Positions 51,077 to 58,223 of a stretch of DNA of 58,223 bases are shown here, one piece after another; positions within the stretch are counted from its first letter, which is position 1; each line of letters begins with the position of its first letter. The position numbers and the translations under genes were made by a program. This DNA is from Aequorivita sp. (GTDB lineage Bacteria; Bacteroidota; Bacteroidia; Flavobacteriales; Flavobacteriaceae). The notes below the pieces were generated by a model. It was not told where the DNA came from. It made no database searches and saw nothing but the letters and a program-made list of their open reading frames with translations. The stretch is from positions 1 through 58,223 of the forward strand of contig JAGXGE010000036.1 of assembly GCA_024637015.1 (NCBI GenBank), written 5' to 3'.

Positions 51077-52107
51077 TAAAAGAGGAGTTTTCGTTTTCGC
51101 ACCAATAACCAAATTACAACCGGAGCGCCGATTAAAGAAGTAATCGCATTAATTGGTAACGTAAATTCACTGAAAGGCAATTGTGCCACAGTGTCGCAAA
51201 TTAGCATCAACAAACTACCGCAAAGCAATACTGCGGGAAGTAAAATAAAATGGTTCGACGTTTTAAAAACTTGGCGAACTAAATGCGGTACCGCCAAACC
51301 TATAAACGCTATCGGCCCCACAAAAGCGGTAATGCTTCCTGCAAGAATGCTGGTGGCAAGAATTATTATAAAAGTGGTGCGTTTTATGTGAAGCCCCATA
51401 CTTTTCGCGTAGTTTTCACCTAAAAGCAAAGCATTTAATGATTTACTACTGAAAACACTCAGCGCCAAACCGACCATAAAACAAATAATTAAAATTAAAA
51501 CTCCTTGCCAAGACTGGTTTCCCAAACTTCCGAAGGACCAAAATATGTATTGTTGAAGTTGTTCCGCATTACTGAAATAGGAAAGGACCGAAACCACGGC
51601 GGTAGTTACACTACCAAACATTAGCCCGATTATTAAAATTGCCATTGTATCTTTAATTCTGAAAGTTACCGCCAAAACTGCCAATAATACCAAAAAGCTA
51701 CCCAATGCAGAAGCAATCACCAAACTCCACTGACTCAACAAAATTGTTCCGAAAAATCCTCCGAAAGCGCTTGCTCCCAAAATTAGAATGGCTACGCCTA
51801 AACTGGCACCGCTACTTAAACCCAATACGAATGGACCGGCTAATGGATTTCTAAAAAGTGTTTGCATCAACAATCCTGAAATAGCCAATCCGCCACCGGC
51901 AAGCATCGCCGTTATGGCTTTTGGCAACCTGTAATCAATCAAAATATATTGCCAGGTTTCTTTTGAAGGGCCATTTCCTATAAAGACGGAAATAATTTCT
52001 TTCAATGGGATTGAAACCGAACCAATACTCAAATTCACTAAAAAAGCAATGATGAGCACCAAAAAAAGTGCTAGAAAATGAAGCCTATATGTTTGGGTAT
52101 GCTGCAT
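51076..52107 (-). CDS. FecCD-family permease, probable cobalamin importer (BtuC-like)
   Basis: 343 residues, about nine to ten membrane helices. DYRLPKAITAMLAGGGLAIS, GLLMQTLFRNPLAGPFVLGL and GSSIGAS-like GLSSGASLGVAI are the BtuC/FecCD signatures; FVGPIAFIGLAVPHLVR is the ATPase-contacting loop. Overlaps both neighbours by 1 bp (TAATG), so tightly coupled. Confidence 0.93.
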   Translation of the reverse strand: MQHTQTYRLHFLALFLVLIIAFLVNLSIGSVSIPLKEIISVFIGNGPSKETWQYILIDYRLPKAITAMLAGGGLAISGLLMQTLFRNPLAGPFVLGLSSGASLGVAILILGASAFGGFFGTILLSQWSLVIASALGSFLVLLAVLAVTFRIKDTMAILIIGLMFGSVTTAVVSVLSYFSNAEQLQQYIFWSFGSLGNQSWQGVLILIICFMVGLALSVFSSKSLNALLLGENYAKSMGLHIKRTTFIIILATSILAGSITAFVGPIAFIGLAVPHLVRQVFKTSNHFILLPAVLLCGSLLMLICDTVAQLPFSEFTLPINAITSLIGAPVVIWLLVRKRKLLF

Positions 52108-53252
52108 TATTGAAGTTTATTAAAAAAGTAAAGTTCGTGACTTTGAAATAAATCTGGGTGTAAAATTGCGATGAGATCCTTCAAAACCAAATCGGGACGG
52201 TTTGGCGCCAATTCAAAATAGAGCACGCCTCCCGTTGCTCCTTTTTTCATACTGTAAGAGTAAACCCTGCCAGTTTTAAAGGCTTTAAACTGCGTGTAGG
52301 CTTTGCTAGCATTCTTTATCTCATCCAAAGTAGTAAATTGTCCCGGCCCGATCCAAACTTCCGCATCGTGTCCTTTTTCTAAAACAGACTCCAAATTTAA
52401 TGACAAACTGCCCGTCCCTTTTGAATCTTTCCAAAGATAATTGCCATTGGCATCTGCTATAAATTGTGCGCCCCAACTGCCTCCTTGCGGCATATACCAG
52501 ACATCTTTATACATCGCTCCGCTAATAACGCTAGGGATTTCTTTGGCTTCGGAAGCCATTTTTTTTGCTGAAATATATTCGGTTTCAATAGTTTTGAAAA
52601 TGCTGTCAGCTTCCTTTTCTTTGTTGAAAAGCAGGCCGAAAAATTTAATCCATTCTGCCTTTCCCAAAGGAGAGGTTTCCGTCCAATCTGAATTATAAAG
52701 TACGGGAATTCCAGTTTTTTCAATAGTTGCAAAGGTTGAATTGTTTCCATCAATTGCAAAGCCAATTACAGCATCTGGGGCTAAATCGATTAAAATTTCT
52801 GTATTTATATCTTCATTTTTACCGAGTTCGGTTATTTTCCCATCCGAAATTCGCTGCCTTGTTTTTTCCGATGAAATATAATCGAGGCTGGGAAAGCCAA
52901 CCAAGGCTTCGCTTTCGCCCAACATTTCCAATGAAGGAATGTGAGTGGTGGAGGTAACTACTATTCTTTTCAACGGAACTTCAACAACCGCATCAAAACT
53001 TTTGTCGGTGGGAAGAGCGGCTCCTTTTTCAACCAAAGCATATTTAAATGTTTTTTCGGTTCCAGGCCAGGGACTTTTGAGCGTAATGCTTTTGTAGCCT
53101 TCAAAAGCTTTAATCTCGAAGCCTTGTGCATATTGAATGTTTATGGACTCTTTTTCAACATTCCTTATTTCTGAAGTTTTATTATCGTGATTATTGTTTT
53201 TGCATGCGGCAAAAACGAATAGTAAACAGAAGAGGTAAACAATTTTTTGCAT
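52107..53252 (-). CDS. Substrate-binding lipoprotein, probable cobalamin binder (BtuF-like)
   Basis: 381 residues from the ATG at 53252. Lipobox FVFAAC, Cys17. Periplasmic-binding fold of the helical-backbone metal-receptor type: PLKRIVVTSTTHIPSLEMLG, ELGKNEDINTEILIDLAPDA, and GTGSLSLNLESVLEKGHDAE. First gene of the FCD operon. A TATTTTTG box (53263-53256) ends three bases before the ATG, implying a very short or absent leader. It lies back to back with the riboswitch and is not under it. Confidence 0.9.
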   Translation of the reverse strand: MQKIVYLFCLLFVFAACKNNNHDNKTSEIRNVEKESINIQYAQGFEIKAFEGYKSITLKSPWPGTEKTFKYALVEKGAALPTDKSFDAVVEVPLKRIVVTSTTHIPSLEMLGESEALVGFPSLDYISSEKTRQRISDGKITELGKNEDINTEILIDLAPDAVIGFAIDGNNSTFATIEKTGIPVLYNSDWTETSPLGKAEWIKFFGLLFNKEKEADSIFKTIETEYISAKKMASEAKEIPSVISGAMYKDVWYMPQGGSWGAQFIADANGNYLWKDSKGTGSLSLNLESVLEKGHDAEVWIGPGQFTTLDEIKNASKAYTQFKAFKTGRVYSYSMKKGATGGVLYFELAPNRPDLVLKDLIAILHPDLFQSHELYFFNKLQ

Positions 53253-53273
53253 CTTCAAAAATAATGGTTTTGT

Positions 53274-53305
53274 TTGGGTGAACTAGTATTTAAAGTCTAT
53301 TTTTG
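53274..53305 (+). promoter_or_regulatory. Promoter of the btuB riboswitch transcript
   Basis: TTG (53274-53276), 21-nt spacer, TATTTTTG (53298-53305), just upstream of the riboswitch. Confidence 0.78.
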
Positions 53306-53309
53306 CCAT

Positions 53310-53495
53310 GAATTTTGGTGAGCAGTTTTCATAACAAGAAAATGCTCTTAAAAGGGAATTTGGTTAAAAACCGAAGCTGTTCCCGCAACTGTAAGTCGGC
53401 CCAAAATATTTTGGGTGTGTATGCTTCAAAACCACTGTTCGTCTCGGCGGATGGGAAGGTGACACAAAAGACAAGCCAGGAGACCTGCCAATTTC
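53310..53495 (+). ncRNA. Cobalamin riboswitch
   Basis: Contains the conserved core: AAAGGGAA, GGT...ACC, GCTGTTCCCGCAACTGTAAG (53376-53395), CCACTG (53432-53437), GGGAAGG (53453-53459), and the B12 box AGCCAGGAGACCTGCC (53474-53489). The ends GAATTTTGGTG and TGCCAATTTC can pair as P1. It sits 41 bases before the TonB-receptor ATG. Adenosyl- or methylcobalamin binding is expected to reduce expression. Confidence 0.96.
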
Positions 53496-53535
53496 ATAAC
53501 TAAAATCATCAAACTTTCGGGATAAAGGTTGAATT

Positions 53536-55368
53536 ATGAAACAAAACGGTTTCCATATTATTTTGGCAATTTTCCTGTGCACGTTTTCAGCGTACGCACA
53601 GTTGGACAGTATTCAGCAATTACCGGAAGTGATGCTGACGGATTCAAAGCTCGTGCATTTTTCAAAAGGGTTTAAGCTTGAAAAACTGAACGATTCCATT
53701 GTTGAAAGAAATGCTAGTTCGCTAACCGAAACCCTTCGTTATAACTCTACAATATATTTTAAGGAAAATGGCTTCGGAATGGCTTCATCACCTTCCTTTC
53801 GAGGAACCAATGCAGCGCAGACGGCAGTTATTTGGAACGGCGTTAACATCAATTCGGTTTTTACGGGGCAAACGGATTTCAATACAATTTCACCTTTAAA
53901 TTACAACGAAATTTCAATAAGAAGCGGCGGCGGCGGCGTGCAATACGGCAGTGGGGCTGTGGGTGGAAGCATTCATTTAAACAATACGTATTCTTTTAAA
54001 AAAATTGACACCACCCAAGTGGGATTAAACTACGGAAGTTTTTCAACCGTCGGTGGAAATGCCAGCACAACCCAAATTTGGGGCGACCATTATTTAAATG
54101 TGGGGATGGATTTTATCAGTTCAGAAAATGATTATGATTACGTAGGTAAAAACCAAAAAAACAATCACGGTGAGTTTTTACGTTTTGCAGCAAAAGTGAA
54201 TGAGGCTCGAAGATTGAAACGAGGTGTAGCTACTTGGAATTCGGAATACACCTATAACGATCGTAATTTTTCCGGCAGTTTGAATACAATCGGTAAAGAC
54301 AGTTATAAGGATATTTCAACAAGAAACCTTTGGCAATTACAACAAAGAGTAGGTGCTTTTGATACAAAGGCAAGCGTTGCCCATCTTTTTGAGCAGTACA
54401 GATATTTTCCGGATAGTGAAAAATCCCTTTACGATGAAGGTAGGGCGAATACTTTTATAGGCTCTTTTCAATCTGAAGTTTTACTTCAGAAAAAGTTTCG
54501 TATAAATGGTAAAGCTGAATACAGTTATATAAATGCCGAAGGAGATAATGTGGGAAAAAATTCGAGGAAGACTTTGGCTGCAGTTCTGTTGATGAATCAT
54601 AAAATCTCTGATGATTTCAGTTACGGTATAAATATTAGGAAAGAATTTCTGAACGATTTTGACAATCCTTTTCTTTTTTCAGTAGATGGGAAATGGAATG
54701 TTTCAAAAAATTACGCGCTTCGTTTAAATGGTTCAAAAAACTATCGTGTTCCCACTTTCAATGATTTGTTTTGGTATGCTGGGGGAAATCACAATTTACA
54801 ACCGGAAACATCCTATCAAATGGAGCTTGGGCAGGAATTTTCACTTGGAAAATTGAAAGCAGATCTTGCGGCATATTATATTTCTTCAGAAGATTTAATA
54901 AAATGGATTCCGGGAAATAGTGGAATTTGGGAACCTGTAAACTTAAATAATACTAGAAATTACGGAGCTGAAGTGGTTGTGAATTATTCTGTAAAATTAA
55001 TAAATCAGCACACGCTTAGTTTTAGTGCAAATTACTCATACACTAAAGCGGAAGATTTGGAAAAGGAAAAGCAACTAATTTATGTTCCGTTTCACAAAGC
55101 TACGGGAACGCTTCAGTATAATTTTAAAACTTTATTGGTATATTTTCAGGGGTTATATAATGGAGAGACATATACTACCACTGACAATTCCTATGCAGTG
55201 AAGGGGTATAAAATTTTTAACTTGGGCTCGGAATACACCTTTTCTTCACTACCACAAATAACTTTTGGCGGACGCCTTAAAAACGTGTTTAACGTTTACT
55301 ATGAAAACGTTGCATATAGGCCAATGCCTTCCCGAAACATTCAACTATTCTTAAAATTTAATATTTAA
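53536..55368 (+). CDS. btuB: TonB-dependent cobalamin receptor
   Basis: 610 residues. Signal peptide (MKQNGFHIILAIFLCTFSAY). Plug domain about 45-150 (SLTETLRYNSTIYFKENGFG, SFRGTNAAQTAVIWNGVNIN, GGGGVQYGSGAVGG), then a 22-strand barrel ending FLKFNI with the aromatic C-terminus. Compact, without the CarboxypepD-like extension of SusC types. The cobalamin riboswitch directly upstream identifies the ligand. Confidence 0.94.
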   Translation: MKQNGFHIILAIFLCTFSAYAQLDSIQQLPEVMLTDSKLVHFSKGFKLEKLNDSIVERNASSLTETLRYNSTIYFKENGFGMASSPSFRGTNAAQTAVIWNGVNINSVFTGQTDFNTISPLNYNEISIRSGGGGVQYGSGAVGGSIHLNNTYSFKKIDTTQVGLNYGSFSTVGGNASTTQIWGDHYLNVGMDFISSENDYDYVGKNQKNNHGEFLRFAAKVNEARRLKRGVATWNSEYTYNDRNFSGSLNTIGKDSYKDISTRNLWQLQQRVGAFDTKASVAHLFEQYRYFPDSEKSLYDEGRANTFIGSFQSEVLLQKKFRINGKAEYSYINAEGDNVGKNSRKTLAAVLLMNHKISDDFSYGINIRKEFLNDFDNPFLFSVDGKWNVSKNYALRLNGSKNYRVPTFNDLFWYAGGNHNLQPETSYQMELGQEFSLGKLKADLAAYYISSEDLIKWIPGNSGIWEPVNLNNTRNYGAEVVVNYSVKLINQHTLSFSANYSYTKAEDLEKEKQLIYVPFHKATGTLQYNFKTLLVYFQGLYNGETYTTTDNSYAVKGYKIFNLGSEYTFSSLPQITFGGRLKNVFNVYYENVAYRPMPSRNIQLFLKFNI

Positions 55369-55375
55369 AATAAAA

Positions 55376-56428
55376 ATGATGAAAAAACTATTGTACTTCA
55401 CTTTTGCAACCTCACTATTAATATCCTGTAGCAATGACGACGATCCGCAAACTGACCCAATACCACCTGCGGCTTATGAAAAGGGCATTTTGGTTACCAA
55501 TGAAGGCCCTTTTAACAACGGAAGCGGTAACATTACCTTTGTTTCTGAAGATTATGCCACAGTAGCCCAAAACATTTACAGAACGGTAAACGGAAAGGAA
55601 TTGGGCAATATAGTGCAGTCCATGGGCTTTCAGGAGGAAAACGCTTACATTGTTGTAAGCAATTCAGCGAAAATAATGATTGCCAATCGGTATACCTTTG
55701 AAAGAGTGGACTCTATAAAAACAGGATTGGTAAATCCTCGTTATTTTATGGGCGATTCTGGAAACAAAGGGTATGTAACCGATTGGGGCGATCCCAATGA
55801 CAATTCTGACGATTATGTGGCCGTACTGGATTTGAGGACCAATACGGTTACAACGACCATTCCCGTTGCTTTTGGACCGGAAAGAATGGTTTCCTACAAC
55901 AATAAAATATACGTTGCCCACCAAGGTGCTTATGGACAGAATAATTTGGTATCCGTAATTTCTGGAAACAGTTTGGAAAGTACTATTACAGTTGGTGATG
56001 TTCCCAACTCAATGATAATTTCGGGGAATTCACTTTATGTACTTTGCGGTGGTAATCCAACCTATACTGGAAATGAAACTGCTGGTTTGTTGGTAAAAAT
56101 AGATCTTTTAACTGCGCAGGTTTCGCAAATATTTACTTTTCAAACTACGCAGCATCCAACTAACCTGACAATGGATGGAGCCAATCTTTTCTACAGCCTT
56201 AATGGGAAAGTTTATAAACTTGACACAGCATCCATCTCTTTACCCGGAATTGATATTATCAGTGGAATTTTTTATGCGCTGCAGGCAAAAGATGGGAAGC
56301 TCTATGCTACAGACGCGGACGATTTCGCAAGTAAAGGTTCATTGCTGATATATGATCTATCCACTAACCAGCAAATTCAGGATTTCCAAACTGGGATTGT
56401 TCCGGGAGGAATTTATTTCAACGATTAA
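55376..56428 (+). CDS. BtuG-like surface lipoprotein (DUF5074, beta-propeller)
   Basis: 350 residues. Lipobox TSLLISC, Cys18. The mature protein has repeats such as GILVTNEGPFNNGSGNITFV, KIMIANRYTFERVDSIKTGL, GYVTDWGDPNDNSDDYVAVL and SVISGNSLESTITVGDVPNS, consistent with a seven-bladed propeller of the DUF5074/YncE type. In Bacteroides, BtuG is such a propeller and captures cobalamin for BtuB. It lies 7 bp after btuB and so is under the same riboswitch. Confidence 0.9.
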   Translation: MMKKLLYFTFATSLLISCSNDDDPQTDPIPPAAYEKGILVTNEGPFNNGSGNITFVSEDYATVAQNIYRTVNGKELGNIVQSMGFQEENAYIVVSNSAKIMIANRYTFERVDSIKTGLVNPRYFMGDSGNKGYVTDWGDPNDNSDDYVAVLDLRTNTVTTTIPVAFGPERMVSYNNKIYVAHQGAYGQNNLVSVISGNSLESTITVGDVPNSMIISGNSLYVLCGGNPTYTGNETAGLLVKIDLLTAQVSQIFTFQTTQHPTNLTMDGANLFYSLNGKVYKLDTASISLPGIDIISGIFYALQAKDGKLYATDADDFASKGSLLIYDLSTNQQIQDFQTGIVPGGIYFND

Positions 56429-56442
56429 TTTTAAAGTATAAA

Positions 56443-56481
56443 AAAATCCGGATATACCCATTGGGTTGTATCCGGATTTTG
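56443..56481. terminator. Bidirectional terminator of the btu operon and S41 peptidase
   Basis: AAAATCCGGATA, an inner TACCCA-TTGGGT stem, TATCCGGATTTT and flanking A and T runs. Confidence 0.9.
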
Positions 56482-56499
56482 TTTTTTTAAATGTAGAAT

Positions 56500-57900
56500 T
56501 TATTTCTTTTCCCCTATCATTTTCTGATATAAAGGAGAATTTGCTTTACTGTTAAAGATTTCCTTTAAAGGTTTAAAATCACGGCGAACAGGCAAAGGTC
56601 TTGGCAAAATCTCGTTTAACGCAGCTGCCAAAAAAGGTTCGTTAGGATCACCTAATTGGCCAAGGTTGAAATAATCTTCCTGCATAGGAATCTGCGGAAA
56701 CAGCCCGTCAGTATAATCCGTATTTCCAGCAGCATTTGCGGTTTTGAAAACCAAGGGAAGCATTACATATGTATGGTTTGGATTTGCCTCATTTCTACTG
56801 AATTGGGGGGCAGGCGCATCATAAAGCAAGAAAGAAGCCTGAAATTTCCCAGTAGTAGTATCTCCAACTTGTACTGCGTCTATGTAAGGTTTTAGACCGT
56901 TTAAAACCAGTTCGCTTGCTGAAGCGGTTCTTCTAGTGGTAAGTATGTATACTTTAGAAAGGTTAAGACTGTTGGTTGAATTTCCATTGCTGATCGAATT
57001 GTCAAAAACACCATTTTCTGCATATTCGGACTGTCTATCTTCGTTCCAGAATTCTTTGTAAAAAACCTGACCATTAAATTGACCCGTAATCATACTTGCA
57101 AGGTCGGTAGCGGTTTCCACGGAACCACCGCCATTGTATCTAAGATCCAAAACAAGACTGTTTACTCCATCAGCTTTAAATTGTGCAAACGCATTGTTCA
57201 ATTCCGAATCATAATCTCTAATAAAGCCATTGTACATTAAATAGCCGATTTTTTCCCCATTAATATCAAGTGTTTGCGCACTATAAACCGGATTTTCGTT
57301 GTATTGTGTTTTGTTTAGGGTAGCGGTTACGCCCGTGGAAGTAAAATCTGTTCCATCATAAGTAGCAAGACCGATGGTGTAACTATTTGGCGTAAGCAAA
57401 TCGTTGTAGTTACTTTCGTTTATCTGTTGCCCATCAATTGTTGTAAAAAGATCGCCGCGTTTTAAACCCTGCGTTTGTGCGTCGGTATTTGGTAAAACAT
57501 AGCGAACGTACCCAAAAACATTTCTGCTATCATCTGGATAATAAACCAAACCGAATTCCATTCCATTGCTCAACGTTATACCGCTCAAAGCGTTTTCAAT
57601 CAGAGTATAATCACTGTAAAGATTGCTGAAACGATCCTGTGGTGATTTTAGGTAGTCAAATAAAGTTTCTGGAGTTTCGTAATTATCTAAAAAATTATTC
57701 AGTTCGTCTTGACCTGCAAAAGCATCGTTTGCAAGCTCGGGTGTATCTGCTTTATAGAGGTAAAAATAACTCAATCCGCGATAAATAAAATTTTGAATAT
57801 CAATGGTTTCGGCGGGTTGAAAGTTATCGTCAGCATCTTCAAAACAAGAAACAAAAAGGGCAGCAACTATCAAACAGGGGATAAAAATTTTTCTTTTCAT
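56500..57900 (-). CDS. S41-family (C-terminal processing) peptidase lipoprotein
   Basis: 466 residues. Lipobox AALFVSC, Cys19. A helical N-terminal domain (30-105), PDZ (about 110-195: GFVRYVLPNTDAQ-like FGYVRYVLPNTDAQTQGLKR), then the S41 core: SLVLDLRYNGGGSVETATDL, TRRTASASELVLNGL with catalytic S327, and Lys352 in GDTTTGKFQAS. Intact Ser-Lys dyad. Degrades periplasmic or surface proteins; target unknown. Reads toward the btu operon terminator. Confidence 0.93.
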   Translation of the reverse strand: MKRKIFIPCLIVAALFVSCFEDADDNFQPAETIDIQNFIYRGLSYFYLYKADTPELANDAFAGQDELNNFLDNYETPETLFDYLKSPQDRFSNLYSDYTLIENALSGITLSNGMEFGLVYYPDDSRNVFGYVRYVLPNTDAQTQGLKRGDLFTTIDGQQINESNYNDLLTPNSYTIGLATYDGTDFTSTGVTATLNKTQYNENPVYSAQTLDINGEKIGYLMYNGFIRDYDSELNNAFAQFKADGVNSLVLDLRYNGGGSVETATDLASMITGQFNGQVFYKEFWNEDRQSEYAENGVFDNSISNGNSTNSLNLSKVYILTTRRTASASELVLNGLKPYIDAVQVGDTTTGKFQASFLLYDAPAPQFSRNEANPNHTYVMLPLVFKTANAAGNTDYTDGLFPQIPMQEDYFNLGQLGDPNEPFLAAALNEILPRPLPVRRDFKPLKEIFNSKANSPLYQKMIGEKK

Positions 57901-58040
57901 AAGAAGGTTTTATTTAGGTAGTCTTTTAGAACAGATAAATTAGGGATTATATTGCAGTTGTAAAAATATGTTTTTTTAGTCGAAATTAAACCGATACTTT
58001 GCATGATGGACTTATTTTATTTAATAGGGAATAATTCTTT

Positions 58041-58065
58041 GTAACAAAATTTGACGCCATTCGTC
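58041..58065 (+). promoter_or_regulatory. Candidate ECF-type promoter of the second sigma gene
   Basis: GTAAC (58041-58045), 16 nt, CGTC (58062-58065), then ATTTAAATAG, 37 bases before the ATG. The AAC and CGTC cores and spacing fit ECF promoters, suggesting autoregulation. Confidence 0.5.
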
Positions 58066-58102
58066 ATTTAAATAGAAGACGGAAAACACAACCAAACCAA
58101 AA

Positions 58103-58223
58103 ATGGACAAAAACGAATTTACCGCGCTAGTTATGCCTTTAAAAGATAGGCTATACCGTTTGGCCAAAAGGATTTTGGTTTCTACCGATGAGGCCGAGGA
58201 TGCCGTACAGGAAGTGTTTTTGA
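58103..58223 (+). CDS. ECF-family RNA polymerase sigma factor (5' part, runs off window)
   Basis: The first 40 codons: MDKNEFTALVMPLKDRLYRL, then KRILVSTDEAEDAVQEVFL. This is region 2.1-2.2 of an ECF sigma factor (DRLYRLAKRI and DEAEDAVQEVF, core polymerase contact). The 3' end is beyond the window. It follows the divergent S41 peptidase gene; about 200 bp between them hold no other gene. Not the same sigma factor as that at 30 kb. Confidence 0.88.
   Translation, partial: MDKNEFTALVMPLKDRLYRLAKRILVSTDEAEDAVQEVFL

Noticed and set aside
53253-53310. Second riboswitch for the FCD operon
   Set aside because: Fewer than 60 bases separate the FCD start from the plus-strand riboswitch, and no B12-box is visible on the minus strand.
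1-58223. CRISPR array, insertion sequence, prophage or rRNA operon
   Set aside because: No regularly spaced direct repeats, no transposase or integrase frames and no rRNA sequence were seen.

Overview
The window is AT-rich chromosomal DNA from a member of the Flavobacteriaceae (Bacteroidota). The evidence is: type IX secretion (T9SS) C-terminal sorting domains on three proteins; promoters of the flavobacterial form TTG-N17-23-TAnnTTTG instead of TATAAT; few Shine-Dalgarno sites and many TTG starts; family markers such as DUF4290, DUF6495, DUF2911, DUF4199 and GlmU-family proteins; and gene orders typical of the group (nadC-yihY-DUF2147-priA, rpsF-rpsR-rplI, recQ-fmt, DUF493-DUF4290-murA). The genus cannot be fixed from this sequence alone.

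Layout. 1-1.5 kb: 3' end of a large repetitive T9SS surface protein. 1.7-6.4 kb: nadC, yihY, DUF2147, priA, facing a LytTR response regulator. 7.3-9.2 kb: ribosomal operon S6-S18-L9, then DUF6495. 9.2-12.0 kb: FtsX-type permease and hisS. 12.0-13.5 kb: accessory patch holding a three-gene micro-operon (lipoprotein, membrane protein, 47-aa protein), then a GIY-YIG nuclease gene sandwiched between an intact tRNA-Met and a displaced 3' half copy of that tRNA. 13.6-19 kb: START-like protein, class IV aminotransferase, YqgE, HU, fmt, recQ. 19-22 kb: P-loop protein, DUF493, DUF4290, murA. 22-25.7 kb: coiled-coil membrane protein, small Fe-S protein, and a photolyase-SDR-SRPBCC operon of the light-response type, with dyad operators at both ends. 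25.7-28 kb: accessory/decayed patch with a lipoprotein, a dead RelE/HigB toxin, a secreted zinc-peptidase-like protein and two copies of the same broken gene tail. 28-30.6 kb: DUF2911 protein, then an ECF sigma / anti-sigma-like / Spy-like stress operon. 30.6-35.7 kb: envelope genes (MsbA-like exporter, phosphosugar mutase, GT2, DUF4199). 35.8-44.9 kb: L31, GlmU-family protein, peptide-binding lipoprotein, mtaB, hydrolase, lytic transglycosylase, atypical redoxin, TPR protein, L34. 45-47.9 kb: carB with an apparent 1-bp frameshift. 48-50.3 kb: degenerate cupredoxin with T9SS tail, small membrane protein, rmuC. 50.3-56.4 kb: cobalamin uptake locus with divergent arms: an ABC importer (FCD) on the minus strand, and a cobalamin riboswitch, TonB receptor and BtuG-like surface lipoprotein on the plus strand. 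56.5-58.2 kb: S41 peptidase lipoprotein and the start of a second ECF sigma factor.

The most unusual structures are the GIY-YIG/tRNA-Met element (12.96-13.42 kb), the carB frameshift (45.09 kb), the overlapping micro-operon at 12.0-12.8 kb that contains a lipoprotein gene too short for ordinary ORF calling, the paired operator-like dyads around the photolyase cluster, and the recurrence of TTG-N19-TAnnTTTG promoters with an invariant 19-nt spacer at five housekeeping or tRNA genes.
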